5,341 bases of DNA from positions 1-5,341 of the forward strand of contig CAZXBG010000201.1 in NCBI GenBank assembly GCA_964638865.1, written 5' to 3'. Position 1 is the stretch's first letter; each line of letters opens with the position of its first letter. The notes below the pieces were generated by a model. That model was given only the letters and a program-made list of their open reading frames with translations, was not told the DNA's origin and made no database searches. Made by a program: the position numbers and the translations under genes. Positions 1 through 5,341 of the stretch are shown piece after piece. The stretch comes from UBA7236 sp964638865 (GTDB lineage: Bacteria > Bacteroidota > Bacteroidia > Chitinophagales > BACL12).

Positions 1-133
1 TTTTATTGAATGGGTGAAAAAGGGAACGCAGTTGACGCGGATTTGGCGGATAAAAAAGCATAAAATTTTGTGGGTTTGATTGAATAGGTGAAAAAAGAGA
101 TCGCAGATGACGCGGATTGGGCGGATAAAAAAA
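1..133. repeat. Two direct copies of a GACGCGGAT-type intergenic element
   Basis: Copy 1 (1-57) and copy 2 (75-133) align nearly end to end with an offset of 74-75 bases. Both read ATTGAAT, then GGTGAAAAA, then a CGCAG..TGACGCGGATT.GGCGGAT core, then an A-run. They differ by a few substitutions and one extra A in copy 2. The core has its own 9-bp rhythm: at 100-126 it reads ATCGCAGAT, GACGCGGAT, TGGGCGGAT, and at 25-51 the same three nonamers recur in slightly altered form. No frame gives a credible protein. From memory, elements with this GACGCGGAT...GGCGGAT core occur in intergenic DNA of many Bacteroidota and other phyla; I cannot verify that here. Function unknown. Confidence 0.75.
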
Positions 134-197
134 GAAAAAAGGATTTTAAAATGCTTAAAATAATTTAGGTTTGAACGATAAGGTTCCAATGTTACAA

Positions 198-227
198 ACT
201 GCCCACTGCTACTGCCCACTGCCCACT
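198..227. repeat. ACTGCCC short tandem repeat
   Basis: A run of imperfect heptamers, ACTGCCC, ACTGCT, ACTGCCC, ACTGCCC, ending in ACT. One unit has lost a base, giving GCTACT instead of GCCCACT. It is bounded by AT-rich sequence with no coding signal. It looks like a slippage-prone microsatellite; its role is not visible. Confidence 0.7.
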
Positions 228-240
228 TTTTCACCAGACA

Positions 241-387
241 CGGGTAGCGGGACAAGGGAAAACAAAGGATGGGATTTGAGTAGCAAGTATCGGGTATCGG
301 GACAAGCGAAAACAAAGTATGGAGGGTGAAATGAGACATGGGTATCGGATATCGGGAAAACAAAGAATGGAGAATGAAATGATGACA
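241..387. repeat. Three tandem ~50-bp units with TATCGGG and AAAACAAAG blocks
   Basis: Unit A (from 241) has CGGGTAGCGGGACAAG, then GGAAAACAAAGGATGG. Unit B (from 291) has CGGGTATCGGGACAAG, then CGAAAACAAAGTATGGAG, GGTGAAATGAGACA. Unit C (from 340) has GGGTATCGGATATCGG, then GAAAACAAAGAATGGAG, AATGAAATGATGACA. Units A and B are offset by exactly 50 bases, and B and C by about 49. B and C match over nearly their full length, while A matches mainly in its first 33 bases. The array ends about 50 bases before the radical SAM start codon, so it could lie in that gene's leader or promoter region, but no promoter motif is convincing inside it. Confidence 0.7.
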
Positions 388-437
388 CTCTTCACGCCTC
401 ACGATTATTAAGGAAAATAAAAATTTAGGTTTTTACA

Positions 438-1892
438 ATGGACGATATATTACTTAGCAATACTTATTTCATGCGTTTTGACCCGAAGCGGTTTAAACAG
501 ATGCAGCCATATCCTCCCCTTGCTACTTTGTATGCAGCTTCCGTTATACGGAAAAATGAATATAATGTTACGTTTTTTGATACCGTTTTTGCAAAATCGG
601 CAACCGATATATTTCCTCTTATAGAAAAACACGCCTCGAAACCCTTTGTAATTTACGACGACGGATTTAATTACCTCACCAAAATGTGTCTGGTAAATAT
701 GCGCGATGCATGTTTTGAAATGATAAAACATGCAAAGAAAAATAATTGCACTGTCATTGTTTCCAGCTCTGATGCAACAGATCATTGGAAACAATATTTA
801 GACACGGGTGCGGATTTTATTCTTATTGGTGAGGCGGAACAAACACTTATTGAATTACTTAGATCTTTAGAAAGTAAAACAGATCAAAATTCTATTCCCG
901 GCTTAGCATTTATTCAAAATGGCGAATACATCAAAACAAATAAAAGAGAAGTGAAACACGATCTTGATGCTTTACCATTTCCAGCCTGGGATCTTGTGGA
1001 TATTAAACTTTATAAAAATAATTGGATAAAAAAGAACGGTTATTTTTCTTTAAATCTCACCACAACAAGAGGATGTCCTTTTAAATGCAACTGGTGTGCC
1101 AAACCTATTTATGGAAATAGATATAATTCGCGTTCGCCGGAAAATGTGGTAGAGGAAATTAAAATATTGGTTTCAAAATATCAATCCACTCACTTTTGGT
1201 TTTGTGATGATATATTTGGATTAAAACCGGGTTGGATAAAAACATTCTCTGAATTAATTCAAAAAGAAAAACTTAAAATAAAATTTAAGATACAATGTCG
1301 CGCTGATCTGTTATTGGATGAAAATAATATTGAAAATCTTGCAAAAGCCGGTTGCGATGAAATATGGGTTGGTGCGGAAAGTGGTTCTCAAAAAATATTG
1401 GATGCCATGGACAAGGGCACTACCATAGACCAAATTTATATTTCTACGCAGTTAATGAAAAAACATGGTATCAAACCCTGTTTCTTTTTGCAATTCGGTT
1501 ATTTGGGGGAGACAAAAGAGGATATTGATGCAACCCTAAATATGTTATTCGAATTAATGCCTTACGATATTGGTATTTCTGTATCCTATCCTTTACCAGG
1601 AACTAAATTTTTCGATATCGTACAGCACGATCTCAAAGAAAAACAAAACTGGAACGACAGCGATGAACTTGCATTGATGTTTACCTCCACCTACTCCGGA
1701 AAATATTACAAACAGTTGCATCGATATGTACACAAACGATTTAGAAAAGTGCAAGGGTTTGAAGGAATAAAAAAAATATTTGCACATCCATCACGAATAA
1801 CAAAATCAGAAATAAAAAAAATAATTGCCTTGCCTTATTTTATTCCGATGAGTTATTGGAATAAATTATTGGTGAAAATGGTGGAGAAATGA
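438..1892 (+). CDS. Cobalamin-binding-domain radical SAM protein, substrate unknown
   Basis: This is a 484-residue cytosolic enzyme of the B12-binding/radical SAM class. Residues about 1-140 form a Rossmann-like cobalamin-domain region: an opening strand DILLSNTY, PYPPLATLYAASVIR, and the closing IGEAEQTLIELL at 130-141. The usual DxHxxG cobalamin ligand motif is degenerate (D48-TVFAK, no His), so cobalamin may bind without a protein histidine, or not at all. The radical SAM core begins near 205. Its 4Fe-4S motif CxxxCxxC is C213, C217, C220, preceded by TTTRG. Further class features are GAESGS (312-317), FGYLGET (353-359) and YPLPGTKFFD (384-393). A basic tail (about 420-484) follows. Such enzymes do methylations, ring rearrangements or other radical chemistry, and the sequence does not say which. 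The start at 438 keeps the first beta strand intact; AGGAAAAT about 20 bases upstream is too distant to be a good ribosome binding site. The only close neighbour is convergent, so no pathway context is available. Confidence 0.9.
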   Translation: MDDILLSNTYFMRFDPKRFKQMQPYPPLATLYAASVIRKNEYNVTFFDTVFAKSATDIFPLIEKHASKPFVIYDDGFNYLTKMCLVNMRDACFEMIKHAKKNNCTVIVSSSDATDHWKQYLDTGADFILIGEAEQTLIELLRSLESKTDQNSIPGLAFIQNGEYIKTNKREVKHDLDALPFPAWDLVDIKLYKNNWIKKNGYFSLNLTTTRGCPFKCNWCAKPIYGNRYNSRSPENVVEEIKILVSKYQSTHFWFCDDIFGLKPGWIKTFSELIQKEKLKIKFKIQCRADLLLDENNIENLAKAGCDEIWVGAESGSQKILDAMDKGTTIDQIYISTQLMKKHGIKPCFFLQFGYLGETKEDIDATLNMLFELMPYDIGISVSYPLPGTKFFDIVQHDLKEKQNWNDSDELALMFTSTYSGKYYKQLHRYVHKRFRKVQGFEGIKKIFAHPSRITKSEIKKIIALPYFIPMSYWNKLLVKMVEK

Positions 1893-1902
1893 GCTCCGCA
1901 TT

Positions 1903-1917
1903 CAAAGAGTTTCTTTG
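1903..1917. terminator. Weak hairpin between convergent genes, possible shared terminator
   Basis: The palindrome CAAAGA-GTT-TCTTTG gives a perfect 6-bp stem with a 3-base loop, 10 bases after the radical SAM stop and 18 bases before the end of the opposing gene. The stem is AT-rich and no T-run follows on either strand, so it is a poor intrinsic terminator. The position between two convergent stops is the main argument for it. Confidence 0.2.
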
Positions 1918-1935
1918 GTAACTGTGGCGACAATC

Positions 1936-2229
1936 TTACCTAATCAAAGTAACATTCCCCATTTGAGAAAATATCTGGCCGGTTTCGAACTGCACTTCTA
2001 CCACATAAGCATAAACGCCATTATTGAGTGTTTTGCCATTTATTGTTCCATCCCAGCCATTGCTGAGGTCGTAAGGTGAAACATTTTCTCTTATATAAAC
2101 TAATTCTCCCCAACGATCGAAAACAGCAAGTTTTGTTACGAGCGTTAAATTATATCCGAACACAAAAAATATATCATTATTGCCATCACTATTTGGTGTA
2201 AATGTATTTGGAACAAAAAGAATATTTCC
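1936..2229 (-). other. Region encoding the T9SS type B sorting domain (CHU_C)
   Basis: Residues 852-948 of the large secreted protein carry the hallmark order of this domain: PNTFTPNSDGNNDIF, then FDRWGELVY, then WDGT.NGK, then GVYAYVVEV, and a final GNVTLIR before the stop. In known Bacteroidota proteins this domain directs passage across the outer membrane by the type IX system. None of the secretion components (Por/Gld/Spr genes) is in this window. Confidence 0.92.
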
Positions 2230-4782
2230 CGGATCAGGTAATACTGTTACAAATGCATTATCAGATGCAATACATCCATTTTCATCAACAGAAGTAATAA
2301 TATAATCGGTGGAATAGGGTGGGAGAATTGTAGTGACAGGACAAGTGATACATTCAACACCTTCTATCGGACTCCAAGTATAATCGCCACCTGCATCGCT
2401 GTATAAAATAATATCTTCTCCGTAATAAATAGTAGTATCTCCCCATGCAGTTGCATAATTATCGTCGACAGAGGTTATTACACTAATTGTATTAAAACAA
2501 CCATTCACATCGGTATAATCGTAAGTTAAAGTATACGGTCCGCCCACACCGGCAAGTGATGTTACAAATTGATCACCGGCTGTTCCTGTTCCGCTGTAAA
2601 TACCTCCGGCAGGATCGGCAGTGAGTGAAATAAATCCTTCTTCCAAACAAAAAATATCATCAATTACCCAGGTTAAAACCGGAATCGGATGAACGGTAAG
2701 ATTAACTGTAACCAATGAATCGCATCCATTCACGCTGATATAAGGATAATTAACTGTTCCGCTTACCCCGGAAATAGTTCCGTCTGGAAAAGTATATGTT
2801 TCACCAATACATATTTCAGGATTTAATATTGTATTGTATGTAGAATGTACAGTAAGGTTTGTAGTAATAATAGAATCACAATCTTTTGTCGTTAATAAAT
2901 TGGAAATATAAACTCCACTCACATTTACCACTAACCCATCAGGCAAAATATAATTTGCATCATCACAAATTTCTGCATCAACGGTAATATCGAAAACAGG
3001 ATGCACTAAAACTGTTGTGCTTATTGTAGAATCGCAACCGGCTCCTGTAAAAAGTGTAACATCATAAATTCCTGAAGTTCCAACCGCAACTCCATCAGGC
3101 AAAATATAAGTTTCGCCGTCGCATAAATGAATTGTGGTAGTTACCACCGGTGTTGGATTAACCGATAAATTAATTGTGTAAGTGGAATCACATCCCGAAG
3201 CGGTTAAAAATGCATTAATATAAGTTCCAGCAGCACTTACTACCGACCCATCGGGAAGTATATAACTTCCTCCTGTGCAAATGGAAGGATTAAGTGTAAA
3301 AGCATAAATAGGATCAATAGTTAAAATAGTAGTAATTGTTGAATCGCAACCATTCACTGTATTAAGAATATTTGTATATGCACCTGCTACATATACGAGT
3401 GTACCTGTTGGCAATAAATAGGGGTCACCATCGCATACAGATGCATTTACAACCGTGTTGTAAGTTGGATAAATATTAATAACAAAAGTAGCGGAAGCAT
3501 CAGGACAGGTGGTGCCGCTAGTTACAAAATTAGTAATGGTATAAGTACCGGGTGTAGAAGCGCTGAGATCAATTACTCCGGTTGTTGCATTTATGGATAA
3601 TCCGGCAGGTGCAGCGGAAAATGCTCCGAAAATTGCACCGGCTGCAGCTAAAGGAGATGGGTCGCTATCGTTTGTGCAATAGGTTGTGGATGCGTAACTA
3701 AAATTTGGAATTACAGGATCGGAAATAATTACCGTTATAGTATAAATTGCGGTATCACCATAACAAATTCCGGTGAGTAGCGTATTGGTATAATCGTAAG
3801 TGCCAGGAACAGAAGCATCAAGGTCGATCACACCGGTAAGTGGATCAAATACAAGTCCGGCGGGCGTTGCAGTAAATAAACCTGCATCAGCTCCGGGCGC
3901 GTAAACGGGCGCCGGATCCGGGTCAGTGGAACAAAATTCGGCAAATAATCCGAGGGGATATCCCGGGAAAGTAAAATCTGCAAGGAAATTGGTAATGAGA
4001 CTTTTTGCTTTGATGAAAACACCTGAATCCCAAACAAAATCTGATTCATCGCCAATGGATAATTTCAGGTGATACCATTCGCAAGGTGTAACTACCGCTT
4101 GAGCGGATAATACAGTTGTAAATCCATCGTATTCAATATAATACGGATCGGAACCCCAAACGCCGACACCACCTGTACCGTTTGGTACATAATACATTGG
4201 GTAACTTCCGGCATTTACGTTATCGATGGTAACCGGCAAAGTTGTACCGGGAATAAGCGCAATATTTGTTGGAACAGCGTATCCGGGTCCGCTTATCCAA
4301 AAAACAAAAGCATCGTTAATGGAACCTACATATTCCGGATATTCATCAGAACCAAATACATAATCAAAACCTAAGCTATCACCGGGAGAATACACATCAA
4401 ATTCGAGGATACAAGCATCATGCGTTACCCCAACACCTGGATAAGCATCCAAATCGGGATCGCCGGGCCAACCATTACTTGTGCCGGTACTTCCACTATT
4501 GTTTGGGCCGGTTATATTAGTTACGCGACCGGTTGTAAGTATAATTCCGCTGTCAATGCCAACGTTACAGTCAACACATTCAAATTTTCCAAATGCAAGG
4601 TTGTGACAATTCACTACAGCATTATCGATAATAACGCCGTCGCCAGCCAAATACGCTGCTATTTCATCAGCAGTATAACCTGTTGAGGAAGTAATTTGGC
4701 CGAATAAATTTGTTGCCGGTATTGAAACCACCAACAAAAGAGCTAAAATGTGTTGCTTTAATGGACGAAAAATAACCTGCAT
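1936..4782 (-). CDS. Secreted choice-of-anchor L / Ig-like repeat protein with T9SS type B C-terminal domain
   Basis: This 948-residue protein is probably exported and held at, or released from, the cell surface by the type IX secretion system. Residues 1-28 are a Sec signal peptide (R6, K9, then hydrophobic ILALLLVVSIPA, likely cut near LFG-Q). Residues about 35-262 match the choice-of-anchor L pattern: LEFDV, GDSLGFDYVFGSDEYPEYVGS, NDAFVFWISGPG, NIALIPGT, DGFTTVL and DSGVFIKAKSL. Two 85-residue PKD/Ig-like repeats (268-437) share PAGL...TGVIDL.AS.PGTY. Five 52-residue cysteine-paired repeats fill 439-698. Two more Ig/PKD-like modules follow (about 700-773 and 774-849, the latter with YTWSP and CITC). 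Residues about 852-948 are the CHU_C / gliding-motility-associated C-terminal domain, with FVPNTFTPNSDGNND, FDRWGELVY, NGWDGTINGK, GVYAYVV and a terminal arginine. No catalytic domain is visible, so adhesion or a structural role is an inference. The gene stands alone between a convergent and a divergent neighbour. Confidence 0.93.
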   Translation of the reverse strand: MQVIFRPLKQHILALLLVVSIPATNLFGQITSSTGYTADEIAAYLAGDGVIIDNAVVNCHNLAFGKFECVDCNVGIDSGIILTTGRVTNITGPNNSGSTGTSNGWPGDPDLDAYPGVGVTHDACILEFDVYSPGDSLGFDYVFGSDEYPEYVGSINDAFVFWISGPGYAVPTNIALIPGTTLPVTIDNVNAGSYPMYYVPNGTGGVGVWGSDPYYIEYDGFTTVLSAQAVVTPCEWYHLKLSIGDESDFVWDSGVFIKAKSLITNFLADFTFPGYPLGLFAEFCSTDPDPAPVYAPGADAGLFTATPAGLVFDPLTGVIDLDASVPGTYDYTNTLLTGICYGDTAIYTITVIISDPVIPNFSYASTTYCTNDSDPSPLAAAGAIFGAFSAAPAGLSINATTGVIDLSASTPGTYTITNFVTSGTTCPDASATFVINIYPTYNTVVNASVCDGDPYLLPTGTLVYVAGAYTNILNTVNGCDSTITTILTIDPIYAFTLNPSICTGGSYILPDGSVVSAAGTYINAFLTASGCDSTYTINLSVNPTPVVTTTIHLCDGETYILPDGVAVGTSGIYDVTLFTGAGCDSTISTTVLVHPVFDITVDAEICDDANYILPDGLVVNVSGVYISNLLTTKDCDSIITTNLTVHSTYNTILNPEICIGETYTFPDGTISGVSGTVNYPYISVNGCDSLVTVNLTVHPIPVLTWVIDDIFCLEEGFISLTADPAGGIYSGTGTAGDQFVTSLAGVGGPYTLTYDYTDVNGCFNTISVITSVDDNYATAWGDTTIYYGEDIILYSDAGGDYTWSPIEGVECITCPVTTILPPYSTDYIITSVDENGCIASDNAFVTVLPDPGNILFVPNTFTPNSDGNNDIFFVFGYNLTLVTKLAVFDRWGELVYIRENVSPYDLSNGWDGTINGKTLNNGVYAYVVEVQFETGQIFSQMGNVTLIR
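2689..3468 (-). repeat. Five in-frame 156-bp repeats encoding 52-residue cysteine-paired modules
   Basis: Residues 439-490, 491-542, 543-594, 595-646 and 647-698 of the secreted protein are five units of exactly 52 residues with no insertion or deletion. The first conserved cysteine falls at 450, 502, 554, 606 and 658, and the second, in the GCDS/DCDS motif, at 479, 531, 583, 635 and 687. Each unit follows roughly IC.G..Y.LPDG..V then G.Y, then GCDS.I.T.LTV.P. The DNA copies are clearly diverged, so this is an old duplication and not a recent expansion. The 29-residue cysteine spacing suggests one disulfide per module in the oxidising exterior; that is inference. Confidence 0.9.
3469..3981 (-). 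repeat. Two 85-residue PKD/Ig-like repeats
   Basis: Residues about 268-352 and 353-437 of the secreted protein align with an offset of 85 residues. Shared landmarks are C284/C369 followed by a D.DP.P segment, then F.A.PAGL, TGVIDL.AS.PGTY and a closing cysteine at 340 or 426. The stretch from the first cysteine to the TN after PGTY aligns without gaps. These resemble beta-sandwich stalk modules common in large Bacteroidota surface proteins. Confidence 0.8.
3997..4680 (-). other. Region encoding the choice-of-anchor L domain
   Basis: Residues about 35-262 carry the characteristic motifs of this extracellular domain: GVIIDNAVV, GIILTTG, ILEFDVYSPGDSLGFDY, VFGSDEYPEY, FWISGPG, NIALIPGT, DGFTTVLSA, CEWYHLKLSIGD and DSGVFIKAKSL. 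The name refers to the varied C-terminal anchors found in proteins that have it; here the partner is the type IX sorting domain. Its molecular function is not established as far as I know. Confidence 0.85.
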
Positions 4783-4813
4783 TTCGATTGTGTTGATCGA
4801 TTAGAGGGCTAAA

Positions 4814-4846
4814 CAAGGGTATAAATTTACGATAACTTTACACAAA
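4814..4846 (-). promoter_or_regulatory. Possible Bacteroidota-type promoter for the secreted-protein gene
   Basis: Read on the reverse strand, TTTG (4843-4846) is followed after 21 bases by TACCCTTG (4814-4821). This is one mismatch from the Bacteroidota -7 consensus TAnnTTTG with a TTG-type -33 element, at a spacing in the range described for Flavobacterium. It would place the transcription start about 25 bases before the ATG at 4782. On the forward strand, boxes of TAnnTTTA type (4822-4829 and 4833-4840) could serve the RidA gene but have no well-placed TTG. All of this is motif matching in short AT-rich DNA. Confidence 0.3.
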
Positions 4847-4857
4847 TTTCCAAAAAG

Positions 4858-5337
4858 ATGTATTTCAGCGCACAAAAATTTATCCACCGATCGCTTATCG
4901 CTTTTTATATAGTTACTACATTTACAGCTTGTTCAACATCAAATAATGTTATGAAAAAAGTGATATACACTCCAAATGCACCGGCACCTATAGGGCCATA
5001 TTCACAAGCTATTGAAGCAAACGGATTCGTTTATGTATCCGGTCAGATTGCAATTGATCCGGCAACAAATGAACTTTACACCGGCACTGATATTAAAGTG
5101 GAAACCACACAGGTAATGGAAAATTTAAAAGCGATAATTACTGCCGCCGATTGTTCGATGAAGGATGTTGTGAAATGCACAATATTTTTAAGGGATATGG
5201 CAGATTTTGCAGAAGTAAATGCTGTTTATGCAGAATATTTTCCGGAATATGCACCTGCAAGGGAAACAGTTGCTGTGATCGGTTTACCAAAAAATGCAAG
5301 AGTGGAAATTAGTGCTGTGGTGATGAGAAATGAGTGA
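4858..5337 (+). CDS. ridA: RidA/YjgF/UK114-family enamine/imine deaminase, possibly a lipoprotein
   Basis: Residues 33-159 align over the whole length with E. coli RidA, the trimeric enzyme that hydrolyses reactive 2-aminoacrylate and related enamines or imines. Conserved points are NAPAPIGPYSQA (Y47), VSGQI (S61), N121 in EVNAVY, PAR with R135 (equivalent to the essential Arg105) and E150 in RVEIS (equivalent to Glu120). The E. coli Cys107 position is Thr here, which is common in the family. The oddity is the N-terminus. From 4858 the protein begins with basic residues (K7, R11), a hydrophobic stretch SLIAFYIVTTF, and a lipobox-like FTAC with Cys25, giving 159 residues instead of about 128. 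An internal ATG at 4951 (Met32) would give the normal cytosolic RidA. Neither start has a Shine-Dalgarno sequence; the 4858 start has an A-rich leader. The signal-like character of residues 1-25 makes me favour 4858. The gene is divergent from the secreted-protein gene and may overlap a downstream gene. Confidence 0.9.
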   Translation: MYFSAQKFIHRSLIAFYIVTTFTACSTSNNVMKKVIYTPNAPAPIGPYSQAIEANGFVYVSGQIAIDPATNELYTGTDIKVETTQVMENLKAIITAADCSMKDVVKCTIFLRDMADFAEVNAVYAEYFPEYAPARETVAVIGLPKNARVEISAVVMRNE

Positions 5338-5341
5338 TGAG

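Noticed and set aside
2..79. Open frame on the + strand running from the left edge to a stop at 77-79, possibly the tail of an upstream gene
   Set aside because: It lies entirely within repeat copy 1 and its spacer, the matching frame in copy 2 has an early stop, and the peptide is a low-complexity basic/aromatic string typical of translated intergenic repeat.
166..173. TAGGTTTG, a perfect match to the TAnnTTTG -7 box
   Set aside because: No TTG lies at the right distance upstream, it would create a leader of about 260 bases, and about two to three such matches are expected by chance in both strands of this window.
241..387. Possible CRISPR-like array (regular ~50-bp units)
   Set aside because: The repeats are diverged, similarity runs through the whole unit with no distinct unique spacers, there are only three units, and no cas gene is present.
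426..433. TAGGTTTT as a promoter box for the radical SAM gene
   Set aside because: It ends only four bases before the start codon, so a -7 element here would put the transcription start at or after the ATG.
450..794. 114-codon open frame on the reverse strand
   Set aside because: It lies antisense within the well-supported radical SAM gene and shows no recognisable protein features.
3828..4055. 75-codon reverse-strand open frame
   Set aside because: It is in another frame inside the secreted-protein gene, whose own frame shows clear domain motifs across this interval.
4420..4686. 88-codon forward open frame opposite the start of the secreted-protein gene
   Set aside because: It is antisense to the choice-of-anchor L coding region, its composition follows from that gene, and it has no start signals.

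Overview
The window looks like a piece of a Bacteroidota chromosome, most likely an environmental or uncultured gliding-type lineage. The best evidence is the large reverse-strand gene. Its protein combines a signal peptide, a choice-of-anchor L type domain, Ig/PKD-like repeats and a CHU_C / gliding-motility-associated C-terminal domain, which is the type B sorting signal of the type IX secretion system (T9SS). The AT-rich coding, lack of strong Shine-Dalgarno sequences, and low-complexity repeat-rich intergenic DNA agree with this.

Layout. Positions 1-437 contain no supported gene. They are a mosaic of three unrelated repeat families: two ~75-bp-spaced copies of a GACGCGGAT-containing element, an ACTGCCC microsatellite-like run, and three ~50-bp copies of a TATCGGG...AAAACAAAG unit. 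Positions 438-1892 (+) encode a 484-residue radical SAM enzyme with an N-terminal cobalamin-binding-like domain. After a 43-bp convergent gap, 1936-4782 (-) encode the 948-residue secreted repeat protein. A 75-bp divergent intergenic region (4783-4857) follows. Positions 4858-5337 (+) encode a RidA/YjgF/UK114-family protein that, from its longest start, carries an apparent lipoprotein signal peptide. A further gene may begin in a TGATG stop/start overlap at the right edge, but only four more bases are visible.

The three genes do not form one operon: the first two converge and the last two diverge, and I see no obvious shared pathway. No tRNA, rRNA, CRISPR array, transposase or attachment site is visible. 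I do not see a clear new multi-gene system. The points most worth following are the possible export of the RidA protein, the exact 52-residue cysteine-paired repeats of the secreted protein, and the repeat mosaic upstream of the radical SAM gene, bracketed by an 11-bp direct repeat.
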